DNA from: Algicoccus sp048820935
Lineage (GTDB): Bacteria > Pseudomonadota > Gammaproteobacteria > Burkholderiales > Burkholderiaceae_B
Direction: 5' to 3'
Assembly: GCF_048820935.1 (NCBI RefSeq)
Contig: NZ_JBMERD010000002.1
Coordinates: forward strand, 62,001-126,000
Length of the DNA stretch: 64,000 nucleotides
Below are positions 36,677 to 45,589 of this stretch, piece by piece. Within the stretch, counting starts at the first letter, position 1. Each line of letters begins with the position of its first letter. The notes below the pieces were generated by a model. The model was not told the DNA's origin. It ran no database searches and saw only the letters and a program-made list of their open reading frames with translations. A program made the translations under genes and the position numbers.

Positions 36677-37072
36677 ATGAAATATCCGATTGCCATTGAG
36701 CAAGGGGATGATACCAAAGCATGGGGAGTTGTCGTGCCTGATCTGCCGGGCTGTTATTCTGCAGCCGATGAAGGAATAGATCAAGCTATTGAGAATGCCA
36801 AAGAGGCGATTGAACTGTGGATAGAAACTGCGCTTGATGCGGGTGACTCCATCCCACCACCTACAAGCATTGCGAATCACCAGGCAGATCCTGATCTTAA
36901 AGGTTGGATCTGGGCGATTGTAGAAATAGATCCAGCTGTTATGGATGAAACAGTTGAGCGTATCAATATCACGTTACCTCGTCGCATTTTGAAACGACTC
37001 GATGATCAAGCCAAGTCTTCAGGACAAAGTCGAAGCGGTTATGTCGCGTATTTAGCACTGGTAAATGGTTGA
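36677..37072 (+). CDS. hicB: HicB-family antitoxin
   Basis: A 131-residue antitoxin: N-terminal partial RNase-H-like HicB domain (MKYPIAIEQGDDTKAWGVVVPDLPGCYSAADEGIDQAIENAKEAIELWIE) and a C-terminal ribbon-helix-helix DNA-binding part (INITLPRRILKRLDDQAKSSGQSRSGYVAYLAL) that represses its own operon with HicA. The start chosen begins the HicB domain; an ATG 9 codons earlier is in frame. It ends 237 bases before cas3 on the same strand. Both domains look intact. Confidence 0.92.
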   Translation: MKYPIAIEQGDDTKAWGVVVPDLPGCYSAADEGIDQAIENAKEAIELWIETALDAGDSIPPPTSIANHQADPDLKGWIWAIVEIDPAVMDETVERINITLPRRILKRLDDQAKSSGQSRSGYVAYLALVNG

Positions 37073-37308
37073 TACAGTGAAACGATGCGCTGTTATTATG
37101 CAGCCCTGAGTGGTAGTGTTTACCGACCCTCTGATGATTCTGCTTAAAAGCCCATTCATAAATACCAGTGAAGGACGCTTATACCGCATTCCTATCCATC
37201 GCAACTCACGCGTGATGGAATTGGTTTCAAATCACAATTAATTATTTTTGATCGGTTGTGGTTTTGACTTGATGGTGGCATAGTTAAGCAAACTTATGGA
37301 TCATAAAG

Positions 37309-39891
37309 GTGGCTTTTGTGCTGCGTGCTAAGAAAATAGTGCCGGTACGCGTTGAGATCAGTTACAGGACGTGTCCAGCCAAAACCTACGAAGACGAACA
37401 TGGCAACAGGTGTCTTGGTCGTACAGTTTTCGACCATTGCCAGATTGTTGGAGCAGTGGCTAAAGAGCTGGTTCACCGTTCGCCTGCCAAGCATCTATTC
37501 CCACAAGGGTCTGCATTAGCAGCTAGTGCTCACGATATTGGGAAAGTTAGTCCTACCTTCTACAACAAACTCTATGCTAGCTGTAACCTGGAAATATTGC
37601 CTAGTTATGTAGATGCCAATTTAGAAAAGAATTGGGGTGGCCACGCTGGTGTTAGCCAATTAACCGCGCAGTCGTTACAAGCTCCGGAATATGTTCCTGA
37701 AATATTGGGTCAGCATCATGGTTTCACTCCTAATGTAGTAGGTAAGCGAGCCACCGATGAAAGTTTTGGTGGAGAACTATGGCAGTCTGAGCGCGAAAAA
37801 TTAGTGCAGGCTCTCAAGCAAGCTTTAGGCGAAGATTGGCCTCAAGTTGAAAATTTTGCGACTGCTCGTTTATTGGCTGGCTTAACTTCAGTTGCTGATT
37901 GGATAGGTTCAGGTCAACATTTTGATAATCCACAAGCAGAGTGGCAAACAAAAATTTCAAAAGCCCTAGATGAGGCCGGTTTTGTTCAACCTACATATAA
38001 ACAAAATTTGAGTTTTAAGCAGATTTTTGGTTTTTTACCACGACCTGCGCAAAGCTTGTTATATGAACAAATCACAGAGCCAGGTGTGTACGTCCTAGAG
38101 GCGCCTATGGGCTTAGGTAAAACAGAAGCTGCCTTATATGCTGCTTACCAAATGCTTGTGAATGGGAACTCTAGCGGTATTTACTTTGCCTTGCCAACAC
38201 AGCTGACGTCTAACAAAATTTATGACCGTTTTAGTCAATTTTTGCAACAAATTTTGGCAACAGATTGTGAGCATCGTTCCCTGTTGTTGCATGCAAATGC
38301 TTGGCTATTAGAAACGGAGATGGGTGAAGAAGGGCGCCCAGGAGGAGCGTGGTTCAATCACTCGAAACGCGGATTGTTAGCACCCTTTGCCGTGGGAACG
38401 ATTGATCAAGCTTTGATGGCGGCGATGAACGTCAAACATGGTTTTGTGCGTGCATTTGGTCTTGCCGGCAAAGTAGTCATTCTTGATGAGGTGCATACCT
38501 ATGATGCATATACCGGGACCATCATGGATGCGTTGATTAGATTGCTGCTTCAACTTGACTGTACCGTTATTATTCTTAGTGCGACATTGAGTCAAGAGCG
38601 TCGTCAAGACATGATCGGTGTTCCTACAGAGTCAATGGGTTACCCATTAATTACTGCATTTGCTAAAACTGCAAAGCAAGCTACAGAGATTACAGTACCG
38701 GTCAGCGATACTCAGAGCTTAACGGTTCAACTTCAGCAAGATGAAAAAATAGCCGTTGAAGAGGCTCTAATGCGAGCGGAACAGGGTCAACAGGTGCTTT
38801 GGATTGAAAATACAGTTCGTGAAGCTCAGGAACGTTATTTGCAAATTGCCAGCCGCGCCGATAGCCTTGGCTTGCAATGTGGTTTGTTGCACTCTCGATA
38901 TACCTTTGATGATCGCCAGATTATTGAAAATAAATGGGTAGATTTGTTTGGGAAATCAGGTTGGCAAGCTAATCAACGTCAACAGTGTGGCCGCATTTTG
39001 ATTGGCACTCAAGTGTTAGAACAATCACTAGATATTGATGCTGATTTTTTAATTTCGCGTTTTGCACCGACTGATATGTTGCTACAGCGTGTAGGCCGTC
39101 TCTGGCGTCATGCTGAAACACCGCGTCACCCAGATGCTCGTCGAGAAGTTTGGTTACTAGCGCCAAAATTGGATTCAGCTATAAAAAACCCAAAAATGGC
39201 GTTTGGTGTAAGCGCTTACGTATACAACCCCTATGTGTTGTGTCGTAGTCTTGAGGTTTGGCAGAGCATTCGGCAGATTAGTCTTCCTGATGATATTCGT
39301 TGTCTGATTGAGAGTACATATCGTAGTCGCACTGAAACAGGAAATATGTCGCAATGGTTGCATGAGTTGAACGAGGGTAACCGAGATCGTATTGGCCAAT
39401 CAGCTTTGCAACAACTAGCCCGGGTAGGTCTGGCTCAAGCTGGTAACACATTGCCAGAAAGTAAAGCGCAAACACGTTATAGCGAGTCTGATAGTTTTGA
39501 AGTTTTGTTATTACGTAACATTTTTTACGATAGTGAACAACAAGCTGGTGTGCTCACCCTCCTTAATAATCAACGTGTAATTTTGCCTTTGAGTCGTGCC
39601 TCACTTGATCGGAATCAGTGGCGTAAATTGACGGCAACATTGATGCAACAAATTGTGCATGTGCGTCCAAATGAAGCGCCTAAACAATTGAGTCGTGAGC
39701 GACTTCAGAAGTTTGGTTTGCAACATTGTTTTTATCTAGGTAATCCACTTTGGGGTAATGACGAAAGCTTATTACGAATTGCGCTTGTAAATGATGCTGA
39801 CCAACTAAAGGGACTGGAAAATCAACAACTACACGATAAGTATGTAATTGAGTACCGTCCGGATCTGGGTTATCGGATTGTGAAGGAGTAG
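37309..39891 (+). CDS. cas3: Cas3 nuclease-helicase (type I-E)
   Basis: Effector recruited by Cascade to unwind and degrade target DNA. 860 residues, close to the 888 of E. coli Cas3. N-terminal HD nuclease: FDHCQIVGAVA and ASAHDIGKVSPTF. SF2 helicase: Walker A APMGLGKTEAALYAAYQ, PTQLTSNKIYDRF, DEVH box DEVHTYDAYTG, SATLSQERR, LIGTQVLEQSLDIDADFLISRFAPTDMLLQRVGRLWRH. The start is uncertain: GTG at 37309 and another GTG at 37318 are the in-frame candidates. Transcription probably begins in the 237-base gap after hicB. By eye this and the following genes are more AT-rich than the chromosomal neighbours. Confidence 0.96.
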   Translation: MAFVLRAKKIVPVRVEISYRTCPAKTYEDEHGNRCLGRTVFDHCQIVGAVAKELVHRSPAKHLFPQGSALAASAHDIGKVSPTFYNKLYASCNLEILPSYVDANLEKNWGGHAGVSQLTAQSLQAPEYVPEILGQHHGFTPNVVGKRATDESFGGELWQSEREKLVQALKQALGEDWPQVENFATARLLAGLTSVADWIGSGQHFDNPQAEWQTKISKALDEAGFVQPTYKQNLSFKQIFGFLPRPAQSLLYEQITEPGVYVLEAPMGLGKTEAALYAAYQMLVNGNSSGIYFALPTQLTSNKIYDRFSQFLQQILATDCEHRSLLLHANAWLLETEMGEEGRPGGAWFNHSKRGLLAPFAVGTIDQALMAAMNVKHGFVRAFGLAGKVVILDEVHTYDAYTGTIMDALIRLLLQLDCTVIILSATLSQERRQDMIGVPTESMGYPLITAFAKTAKQATEITVPVSDTQSLTVQLQQDEKIAVEEALMRAEQGQQVLWIENTVREAQERYLQIASRADSLGLQCGLLHSRYTFDDRQIIENKWVDLFGKSGWQANQRQQCGRILIGTQVLEQSLDIDADFLISRFAPTDMLLQRVGRLWRHAETPRHPDARREVWLLAPKLDSAIKNPKMAFGVSAYVYNPYVLCRSLEVWQSIRQISLPDDIRCLIESTYRSRTETGNMSQWLHELNEGNRDRIGQSALQQLARVGLAQAGNTLPESKAQTRYSESDSFEVLLLRNIFYDSEQQAGVLTLLNNQRVILPLSRASLDRNQWRKLTATLMQQIVHVRPNEAPKQLSRERLQKFGLQHCFYLGNPLWGNDESLLRIALVNDADQLKGLENQQLHDKYVIEYRPDLGYRIVKE

Positions 39892-39899
39892 GAGAGGGT

Positions 39900-41399
39900 A
39901 TGGAAAATCGTTTTAATTTAATCGATGAGCCCTGGATACCGGTTGCTGATTATGGGTTGGTCAGTTTACGAGATCTGTTCAGCACCCCTGAGTATGAAAG
40001 TCTTGGGGGTAATCCGATACAAAAAGTTGCAGTGTTTAAGTTGCTATTGGCAATCGCCCAAGCAGCATGTACACCTGCAGATGAAAAGGAATGGCGTGAT
40101 CTAGGTGCGCAGGGTATGGCGCAAAAATGTTTAGCCTACTTAGATCAATGGCATGATGCATTTTTTCTTTACGGAGAAAAGCCATTTCTTCAAATGCCGG
40201 CTATTGCCGGTGCGAGGATTTTACCTTTTGGTGCATTTTTGCCAGAGGTCTCAACTGGTAATACAACGGTACTGACACAGTCGCAAGCAGAAACGGATTT
40301 GTCGGATGCGGATAAAGCCCTAATCATTCTGCAACAAATGGGTTTTGCGTTGTCAGGTAAAAAGACCGATAACAGCGTCGTGTTAACTGCTGATTACGCT
40401 GGTAAACGTAACGAAAAAGGCAAACCATCCACAGGCAAACCTGGTCCATCAGTCGGGCATATGGGACTGTTGCATAGTTTCATTATGGGAAAGCGCATTA
40501 TTGATTCAATTTGGTTGAATCTGTTGTCAGTGCCGCTCTTAAATGCAGTAGGTATTTTTGTGGCGGGTGTGGGCGTAGCCCCGTGGGAGAAGATGCCAAG
40601 TGGCGAAGCTTGCCCTTTGGCAGTTGAGTTAAAAAAGTCCTATATGGGACGTTTGATTCCAATATGCAGATTCTGTTTGTTAAGCGATGATGGAATGCAT
40701 TATTCAGAGGGCATTGCGCACGCAGGCTATAGAGAGGGTGTGCAAGATCTCAGCGTAGCTATTGACAACACGGGGAAAGAACCGAAAGCTCAGTGGGCGG
40801 ATCCTTCTAAGAGGCCTTGGCGTGAATTAACCAGTCTTCTCAGCTTTATTGATCAATCGGGTAGTAACGGATTTCAGAGTTGGCAAATACGTTTTGGTCT
40901 GGAAAGAGCTAGAGACACACAGTTGGCTTTTTGTGTTTGGTCTGGTGGATTACGAGTTAGTAGTAATGCCGGCGAACAGTATGTCTCGGGTACTGACGAT
41001 GTCGTTGAGTCACAAATTTGGCTAGAAAGCGAAGCACTTGGTCAAAGTTGGTTTGAACAGTTGAAAAATGAAATGGATGCTCTAGATTCTCTGGCCAAAT
41101 CCCTTTATGGCAGAGTTTTAGGCTACTTCAAAGAGATGACAGTTGATGGGAAAAATATTGCTGCTCAGTCAACCAATTTGTTTTGGCAGCTTTGTGAGCG
41201 TGATATTCAGAAATTGATTAGTAATTGTGATTTGACTGAGACATCACGTCTTGTCCGGCAAAGCTTGAGACAAAAGTTTGCCGCTTATCAACATCAGTCT
41301 TTCGACTACTTTTGTCCTAATGAAACCGCCCGACAGATTGATGCTTGGGCAAAAAATCGACCCAATCATTACAAATACATCACTCAGGAGGCTTTGTAA
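39900..41399 (+). CDS. cse1: Cascade large subunit Cse1 (CasA/Cas8e)
   Basis: 499 residues, equal to the usual size of the type I-E large subunit, which recognises the PAM and recruits Cas3. The opening FNLIDEPWIPVADYGLVSLRDLFSTPEY is the family signature; KPGPSVGHMGLLHSF and SNGFQSWQIRFGLE are typical internal blocks. It begins 8 bases after cas3, and its stop overlaps the start of cse2 (TAATG), showing translational coupling. No damage seen. Confidence 0.95.
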   Translation: MENRFNLIDEPWIPVADYGLVSLRDLFSTPEYESLGGNPIQKVAVFKLLLAIAQAACTPADEKEWRDLGAQGMAQKCLAYLDQWHDAFFLYGEKPFLQMPAIAGARILPFGAFLPEVSTGNTTVLTQSQAETDLSDADKALIILQQMGFALSGKKTDNSVVLTADYAGKRNEKGKPSTGKPGPSVGHMGLLHSFIMGKRIIDSIWLNLLSVPLLNAVGIFVAGVGVAPWEKMPSGEACPLAVELKKSYMGRLIPICRFCLLSDDGMHYSEGIAHAGYREGVQDLSVAIDNTGKEPKAQWADPSKRPWRELTSLLSFIDQSGSNGFQSWQIRFGLERARDTQLAFCVWSGGLRVSSNAGEQYVSGTDDVVESQIWLESEALGQSWFEQLKNEMDALDSLAKSLYGRVLGYFKEMTVDGKNIAAQSTNLFWQLCERDIQKLISNCDLTETSRLVRQSLRQKFAAYQHQSFDYFCPNETARQIDAWAKNRPNHYKYITQEAL

Positions 41400-41941
41400 T
41401 GGAGCAATTGCAATCGGTGCCAATGCAAGTGAAGAAAAGTAAAGAGCAACAGTTTGTGCAATTCATCATTGAACGCTGTAAACAAGATAAAGGTTTTGCG
41501 GCTCGGTTGCGTCGAGCAGATAATCCTGCAACTGAGTATCAGAGCTGGGAGGTCCTGGGTCCCTGGGTAGATTTGGAAAACAAATATCAACGATTACCTT
41601 ACGCTGCAGTGGCAGCAGCCATCGGTCGTGCCAAAGTTATTGCAAACGGTAATCTTTCGCTGGGTAAAGCACTGGCAAATGCTTATGCAGAAAAAGGATC
41701 AACTCAGTACAGTGATCAAGCCAAGGCACGTTTGCGACGTTTATTGGCATGCGATAGCGTTGAAGAGGTTTGCCGGGTTATCCGACCAGTACTCACACTG
41801 ATTGATAGTAAGGGCGTCCAAACACTGGATTACAGCAAGCTGCTGAGTGAGCTTCGATATTTTGGCGAAAAAAGCAAAATCCGCTGGGCTCAGGATTTTT
41901 ATGGCCAAAGGGCACAAGGTGAGCAGGGAGAGGATGCATGA
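41399..41941 (+). CDS. cse2: Cascade small subunit Cse2 (CasB)
   Basis: A 180-residue all-helical protein that forms the belly of Cascade as a dimer, stabilising the R-loop. The family-typical stretch LPYAAVAAAIGRAKV... and RLRRLLACDSVEEVCRVIRPVLTLIDSKGVQTLDYSKLLSELRYF are seen. The ATG used overlaps the cse1 stop; a frame extension upstream within cse1 is rejected. The gene overlaps the following cas6e by 4 bases (ATGA). Confidence 0.92.
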   Translation: MEQLQSVPMQVKKSKEQQFVQFIIERCKQDKGFAARLRRADNPATEYQSWEVLGPWVDLENKYQRLPYAAVAAAIGRAKVIANGNLSLGKALANAYAEKGSTQYSDQAKARLRRLLACDSVEEVCRVIRPVLTLIDSKGVQTLDYSKLLSELRYFGEKSKIRWAQDFYGQRAQGEQGEDA

Positions 41942-42591
41942 GCTTGATCGCAAGCGTGTTAATGCTGAACAGAAAAGATGTGCAAGCACTGAGTATTGAT
42001 AAGAAATTTGATGCTTATGCTTTACACAAAGTGGTTTACAGCCTGTTTGAGGATGTGCGATCTCCAGCAGAAAAGTTAGCCAGTACGCCTAGTGGCTTTC
42101 TTTACGCTGATCATGGCGGTGATTATAAATCGAGAAAAATCTTACTGCTGTCAAACCGAAAGCCTATGCCACAAGTGTTTGGTGCATATGGTCAAATTCA
42201 GAGCAAACTGGTTCCAGAAAGCTTTCTCCAGTTTGACGCATATCGCTTTAAGGTGATCGTTAATCCAACTCGACGTGAGAGTGTGAGCCGCAAGCTATTG
42301 CCAATCAAAACTCGTGAAGCTATTACTGAGTGGTTTGTAGAGCGTGCTGAACAAAGTTGGGGATTTAAAGTGATGCCGCTTCAGATTCAGGTGGACAGTA
42401 ATAATGTGTTGCAATTCAAGGACAAGGTTCAGCGCAATATTACATTGGCACAGGCTCAAATTCAGGGTGTCCTTCAGGTGGCAAACCGTACGCAATTTAT
42501 TCAAAGTTTCAGTCAGGGTATAGGCCGAGGTCGCGCTTTTGGCTGTGGCTTATTGCAAATAACGCCTATTTCTGAAGGCCTGTTCGATTGA
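41938..42591 (+). CDS. cas6e: CRISPR RNA endoribonuclease Cas6e (Cse3/CasE)
   Basis: Cleaves the repeat hairpin in pre-crRNA and stays bound to the 3' handle. 217 residues. His30 in DAYALHKVVYSLFEDV aligns with the catalytic His20 of E. coli Cas6e. The C-terminal Gly-rich loop SQGIGRGRAFGCGLLQI is diagnostic of the RAMP fold. Its place, between cse2 and cas7, differs from the E. coli order in which it follows cas5. Overlap of 4 bases with cse2 and a 40-base gap to cas7 keep it inside the operon. Confidence 0.95.
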   Translation: MSLIASVLMLNRKDVQALSIDKKFDAYALHKVVYSLFEDVRSPAEKLASTPSGFLYADHGGDYKSRKILLLSNRKPMPQVFGAYGQIQSKLVPESFLQFDAYRFKVIVNPTRRESVSRKLLPIKTREAITEWFVERAEQSWGFKVMPLQIQVDSNNVLQFKDKVQRNITLAQAQIQGVLQVANRTQFIQSFSQGIGRGRAFGCGLLQITPISEGLFD

Positions 42592-42631
42592 TTTCTGATT
42601 GAATTATTTGATTTTCTTAAAGGAAACATTT

Positions 42632-43660
42632 ATGAGCAACCCATACACTAATACTCGGATTGAGTTTCATGTTTTGCAGTCATTCCCTGTTACTTGTTTG
42701 AATAGAGATGATGTAGGTGCACCCAAGACAGCAGTGGTTGGTGGTAGCACTCGTGCTCGTGTCAGCTCGCAAAGTTGGAAACGTCAAGTGCGACTTTCTT
42801 TACAAGATTTTGGTGTGAAGCTTGGGTACCGTACCAAAAAGATTGAACAACTCGTTTCACAGGCTTGTCTCGAAGCAGGAGCTACAGAAGAGCAGGCTCA
42901 GCAATGTGGCGAAAGTGTTGCGAAATTGTTGAGCGCAGATACCCTTGTGTTTATTAGCGAAACAGAAGCGAAGGCTTTCGCGAAATATGCAAGTGAGCTT
43001 GATTTTGATGCAAGTAAATTAAAAGAAAAAGAACTTGCGAAAGTGTCTAAGAAGGCGCTCAATCCAGCTGTCGACGCTTTGGATATCGCTTTGTTTGGCC
43101 GCATGGTTGCTAAAGCTGCTGATATGAATGTTGAAGCTGCTGCTTCTTTTGCGCATGCTATTTCAACGCATCGCGTGAGCAATGAAGTCGAGTTTTTTAC
43201 AGCAATAGATGATTTGCAAGATGAGCCAGGCTCTGCACATATGGGAAGCTTAGAATTTAACTCATCGACCTATTATCGCTACATCAGTCTGGATCTTGGT
43301 CAGTTGTCGCAGACATTGGGAGATGATGTAGATCTTAAACCAGTGATTGAAGCCTTTACCAAAGCATTGTTTGTTGCTGTGCCCATTGCTCGTCAAACTA
43401 CGCAGTCGGGCGCTAGTCCTTGGGAATTTGCCAGAGTGTTAGTGCGTAAAGGGCAGCGTTTGCAGGTGCCATTCGAAACGGCAATTAGAGCTGAACATGG
43501 TGGTTATCTTCAGCCAAGTATTGAGGCGCTAACACAGTATCTGGATAAAAAAGAAAAAATGATGGGTAGCCTATTTGGAAAATTAGGTGGCTATGACTGG
43601 GGCCAAGATGAGGATTATTCGGTTGACCGGTTGGTTGCTGATCTACAGAGTCACGTGTGA
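42632..43660 (+). CDS. cas7: Cascade backbone subunit Cas7e (Cse4/CasC)
   Basis: A 342-residue RAMP protein that polymerises six-fold along the crRNA. The start at ATG 42632 has AAAGGA just upstream and yields MSNPYTNTRIEFHVLQSFPVTCLNRDDVGAPKTAVVGGSTRARVSSQSWKRQVR, the canonical beginning. AHMGSLEFNSSTYYRYISLDLGQL and VAVPIARQTTQSGASPWEFARVLVRKGQRLQ are also family blocks. The stop overlaps the open frame of cas5. Confidence 0.96.
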   Translation: MSNPYTNTRIEFHVLQSFPVTCLNRDDVGAPKTAVVGGSTRARVSSQSWKRQVRLSLQDFGVKLGYRTKKIEQLVSQACLEAGATEEQAQQCGESVAKLLSADTLVFISETEAKAFAKYASELDFDASKLKEKELAKVSKKALNPAVDALDIALFGRMVAKAADMNVEAAASFAHAISTHRVSNEVEFFTAIDDLQDEPGSAHMGSLEFNSSTYYRYISLDLGQLSQTLGDDVDLKPVIEAFTKALFVAVPIARQTTQSGASPWEFARVLVRKGQRLQVPFETAIRAEHGGYLQPSIEALTQYLDKKEKMMGSLFGKLGGYDWGQDEDYSVDRLVADLQSHV

Positions 43661-43668
43661 GGTGTGTC

Positions 43669-44406
43669 ATGGGTGATTCTTACTTGCTGATGTGGCTTGA
43701 GGCGCCATTACAGTCTTGGGGGCATGACTCTAAGTTTGGTAGGCGTGATAGTCTGGATTTTCCAACTAAATCTGGTGTGCTTGGTTTGCTGTGTTGTGCG
43801 CTTGGTGCCGGAGGCAAACAAATAGAATTTCTTGCACGTTGGGCTGAGCGCGACATGGTGGTGCAGGCTTATGTTCCACAGGATCGGCTTGGGAAACCGG
43901 TTTTGCGACAACCAATGTTGCGAGATTTTCAGATGGTTGGCAGTGGGTATGCGACTGATAATCCTTGGCAAAATCTCTTGATTCCAAAGAAAAGTGATGG
44001 GGGGAAAGCTGTTGGTGGTGGAACAAAAATGACCTACCGCTATTACCTGCAGGACATGGCCTTTGCTGTTGCTCTACAGGGACCTAAATCTGAGTTGGAA
44101 GAGTTGCAGTTTGCATTGCTAAATCCTGTTTGGGATTTGTATTTGGGGAGAAAAAACTGTGTGCCAACTGAGCTGATTGGACAAGGTGTACATGACTCTC
44201 TTGATAATGCATTGGTACATGCTGACAGATTGGCAGTTGATGAGGAGCGTTCCCAGGTAAATCGTGTGGCTGTTTTCAAGGTGCTACAGGGTGAATTTGA
44301 AGGCGATGAGTTGTTAATACTCAATGATGTTCCTATACAGTTCGGTTCACAAAAACGGTATCGAGATCGCCGTGTGACGATCGTGAAATATGACTCAGAA
44401 AAATGA
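43669..44406 (+). CDS. cas5: Cascade subunit Cas5e (CasD)
   Basis: Caps the 5' handle of the crRNA within Cascade. About 245 residues from ATG 43669 (MGDSYLLMWLEAPLQSWGHDSKFGRRDSLDFPTKSGVLGLLCCALG, the family signature). KMTYRYYLQDMAFAVALQGP and LYLGRKNCVPTELIGQGVHD are also typical. A GTG at 43657 is in frame but the ATG is favoured. The end overlaps the start of cas1 by 17 bases. Confidence 0.95.
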   Translation: MGDSYLLMWLEAPLQSWGHDSKFGRRDSLDFPTKSGVLGLLCCALGAGGKQIEFLARWAERDMVVQAYVPQDRLGKPVLRQPMLRDFQMVGSGYATDNPWQNLLIPKKSDGGKAVGGGTKMTYRYYLQDMAFAVALQGPKSELEELQFALLNPVWDLYLGRKNCVPTELIGQGVHDSLDNALVHADRLAVDEERSQVNRVAVFKVLQGEFEGDELLILNDVPIQFGSQKRYRDRRVTIVKYDSEK

Positions 44407-45277
44407 AACGCCGCAACGATTGCTGGTAAAGGTCACACGGGAAACTCTACCGCAAATTAAAGATAAATATCCGTTTGTTTATCTAGAGCGAGGACGTCTA
44501 GAAATTGATGACAGCAGTATCAAATGGATTGATGCGGATGGTCAGGTTATTCCGTTACCGGTTGCGACACTTAATTGTCTTTTGTTGGGGCCAGGTACTA
44601 CGATTACACACGAAGCAGTCAAGATTGCTGCCTCAGCTAATTGCTCGATTTGTTGGGTTGGTGAAGACAGCTTGCTTTTTTATGCTGCAGGTTTTGTACC
44701 CACCTCAGATACGCGAAATCTGCGTCGACAGATAGAGTTGGCTGCCGATTTAGAGCAGTCCATAGTTGTTGCGCGGCGATTTTTTGCTAAACGTTTCCCT
44801 GAAGCGGAGCTGGAAGGCAAAACTTTACAGCAAATGATGGGTATGGAAGGGCATCGAGTCCGATCGCTTTATCAAACGAAAGCGGAACAGTATCAAGTTG
44901 GTTGGAAAGGTCGTCAGTTTGTTCCGAATAAATTTGAGCTTAGTGATACGACGAATCAAATATTGACGGCGAGTAATGCTGCTTTGTACGGAATTTTATG
45001 TTCTGCTGTGCATAGCTTAGGCTATTCGCCACATATCGGGTTCATCCATTCAGGCAGCCCGCTTCCTTTTATCTATGATTTGGCTGACTTGTACAAAGAA
45101 CACTTGTGTATTGATTTGGCCTTCTCTCTGACGCGAGATATGGCTGGGCGTTACAACAAACATAAAGTATCTGCAGCATTCCGAAAACGAGTGTTGGAGA
45201 TGGATTTACTCGGGCAGATTGCTCCAGATATCTCAGAGCTATTTGGAGAAAAGAATGCTCGTCGTTCTCGCAAATGA
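44390..45277 (+). CDS. cas1: CRISPR integrase Cas1 (type I-E)
   Basis: Metal-dependent integrase that, with Cas2, inserts new spacers at the leader end. 295 residues. The active site is intact: Glu153 in GMEGHRVRSLYQ, His220 in GFIHSGSPLPF and Asp230/Asp233 in IYDLADLYK, corresponding to E. coli Glu141, His208, Asp218 and Asp221. The C-terminal basic tail (KNARRSRK) overlaps the cas2 start by 23 bases. Confidence 0.97.
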   Translation: MTQKNETPQRLLVKVTRETLPQIKDKYPFVYLERGRLEIDDSSIKWIDADGQVIPLPVATLNCLLLGPGTTITHEAVKIAASANCSICWVGEDSLLFYAAGFVPTSDTRNLRRQIELAADLEQSIVVARRFFAKRFPEAELEGKTLQQMMGMEGHRVRSLYQTKAEQYQVGWKGRQFVPNKFELSDTTNQILTASNAALYGILCSAVHSLGYSPHIGFIHSGSPLPFIYDLADLYKEHLCIDLAFSLTRDMAGRYNKHKVSAAFRKRVLEMDLLGQIAPDISELFGEKNARRSRK

Positions 45278-45539
45278 TTTACCTCCCGCAGTGCGTGGTC
45301 GCATGAAACTTTGGTTCGTTGAGCCTCGTGCGAATGTTTTTGTTTCTGGTGTTAAAGATTCCGTAGCACTAACTGTCATTGATTATCTTCAGAAACATTG
45401 TCCCCCAGAGTCTGGGGTGATGATTTTTCGATCTTTACCGAGACCGCCGGGTTATGAAATTCAAGTTATTGGTCCAACACGAAAAGCGTTGATCGATATG
45501 AGTGGTTTACAGTTGGTAATTGAAACCCTTAAAGGCTAG
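45255..45539 (+). CDS. cas2: CRISPR adaptation protein Cas2 (type I-E)
   Basis: 94 residues beginning MLVVLANDLPPAVRGRMKLWFVEPRANVFVSGVKD, the Cas2e/CasF form with its ferredoxin-like fold and C-terminal strand (FRSLPRPPGYEIQVIGPTRKALID). It serves as the structural bridge between Cas1 dimers. ATG 45255 is within the cas1 end; the frame upstream of it is not Cas2-like. The array's first repeat starts 51 bases after its stop. Confidence 0.96.
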   Translation: MLVVLANDLPPAVRGRMKLWFVEPRANVFVSGVKDSVALTVIDYLQKHCPPESGVMIFRSLPRPPGYEIQVIGPTRKALIDMSGLQLVIETLKG

Positions 45540-45589
45540 TAACCTCAAGGGGTTGTGTTTTAGTTGTATTTGTTTAACTATATGTTGCT
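45540..45589 (+). promoter_or_regulatory. CRISPR leader (short)
   Basis: Only 50 bases separate the cas2 stop from the first repeat. The segment is T-rich (GTGTTTTAGTTGTATTTGTT) as leaders are. I see no convincing IHF consensus or -35/-10 pair, so part of the leader function may lie inside the cas2 coding end. Confidence 0.6.

Noticed and set aside
37261..37308. A TTGACT -35-like hexamer upstream of cas3
   Set aside because: No -10 element lies at a suitable spacing, so I could not define a promoter.
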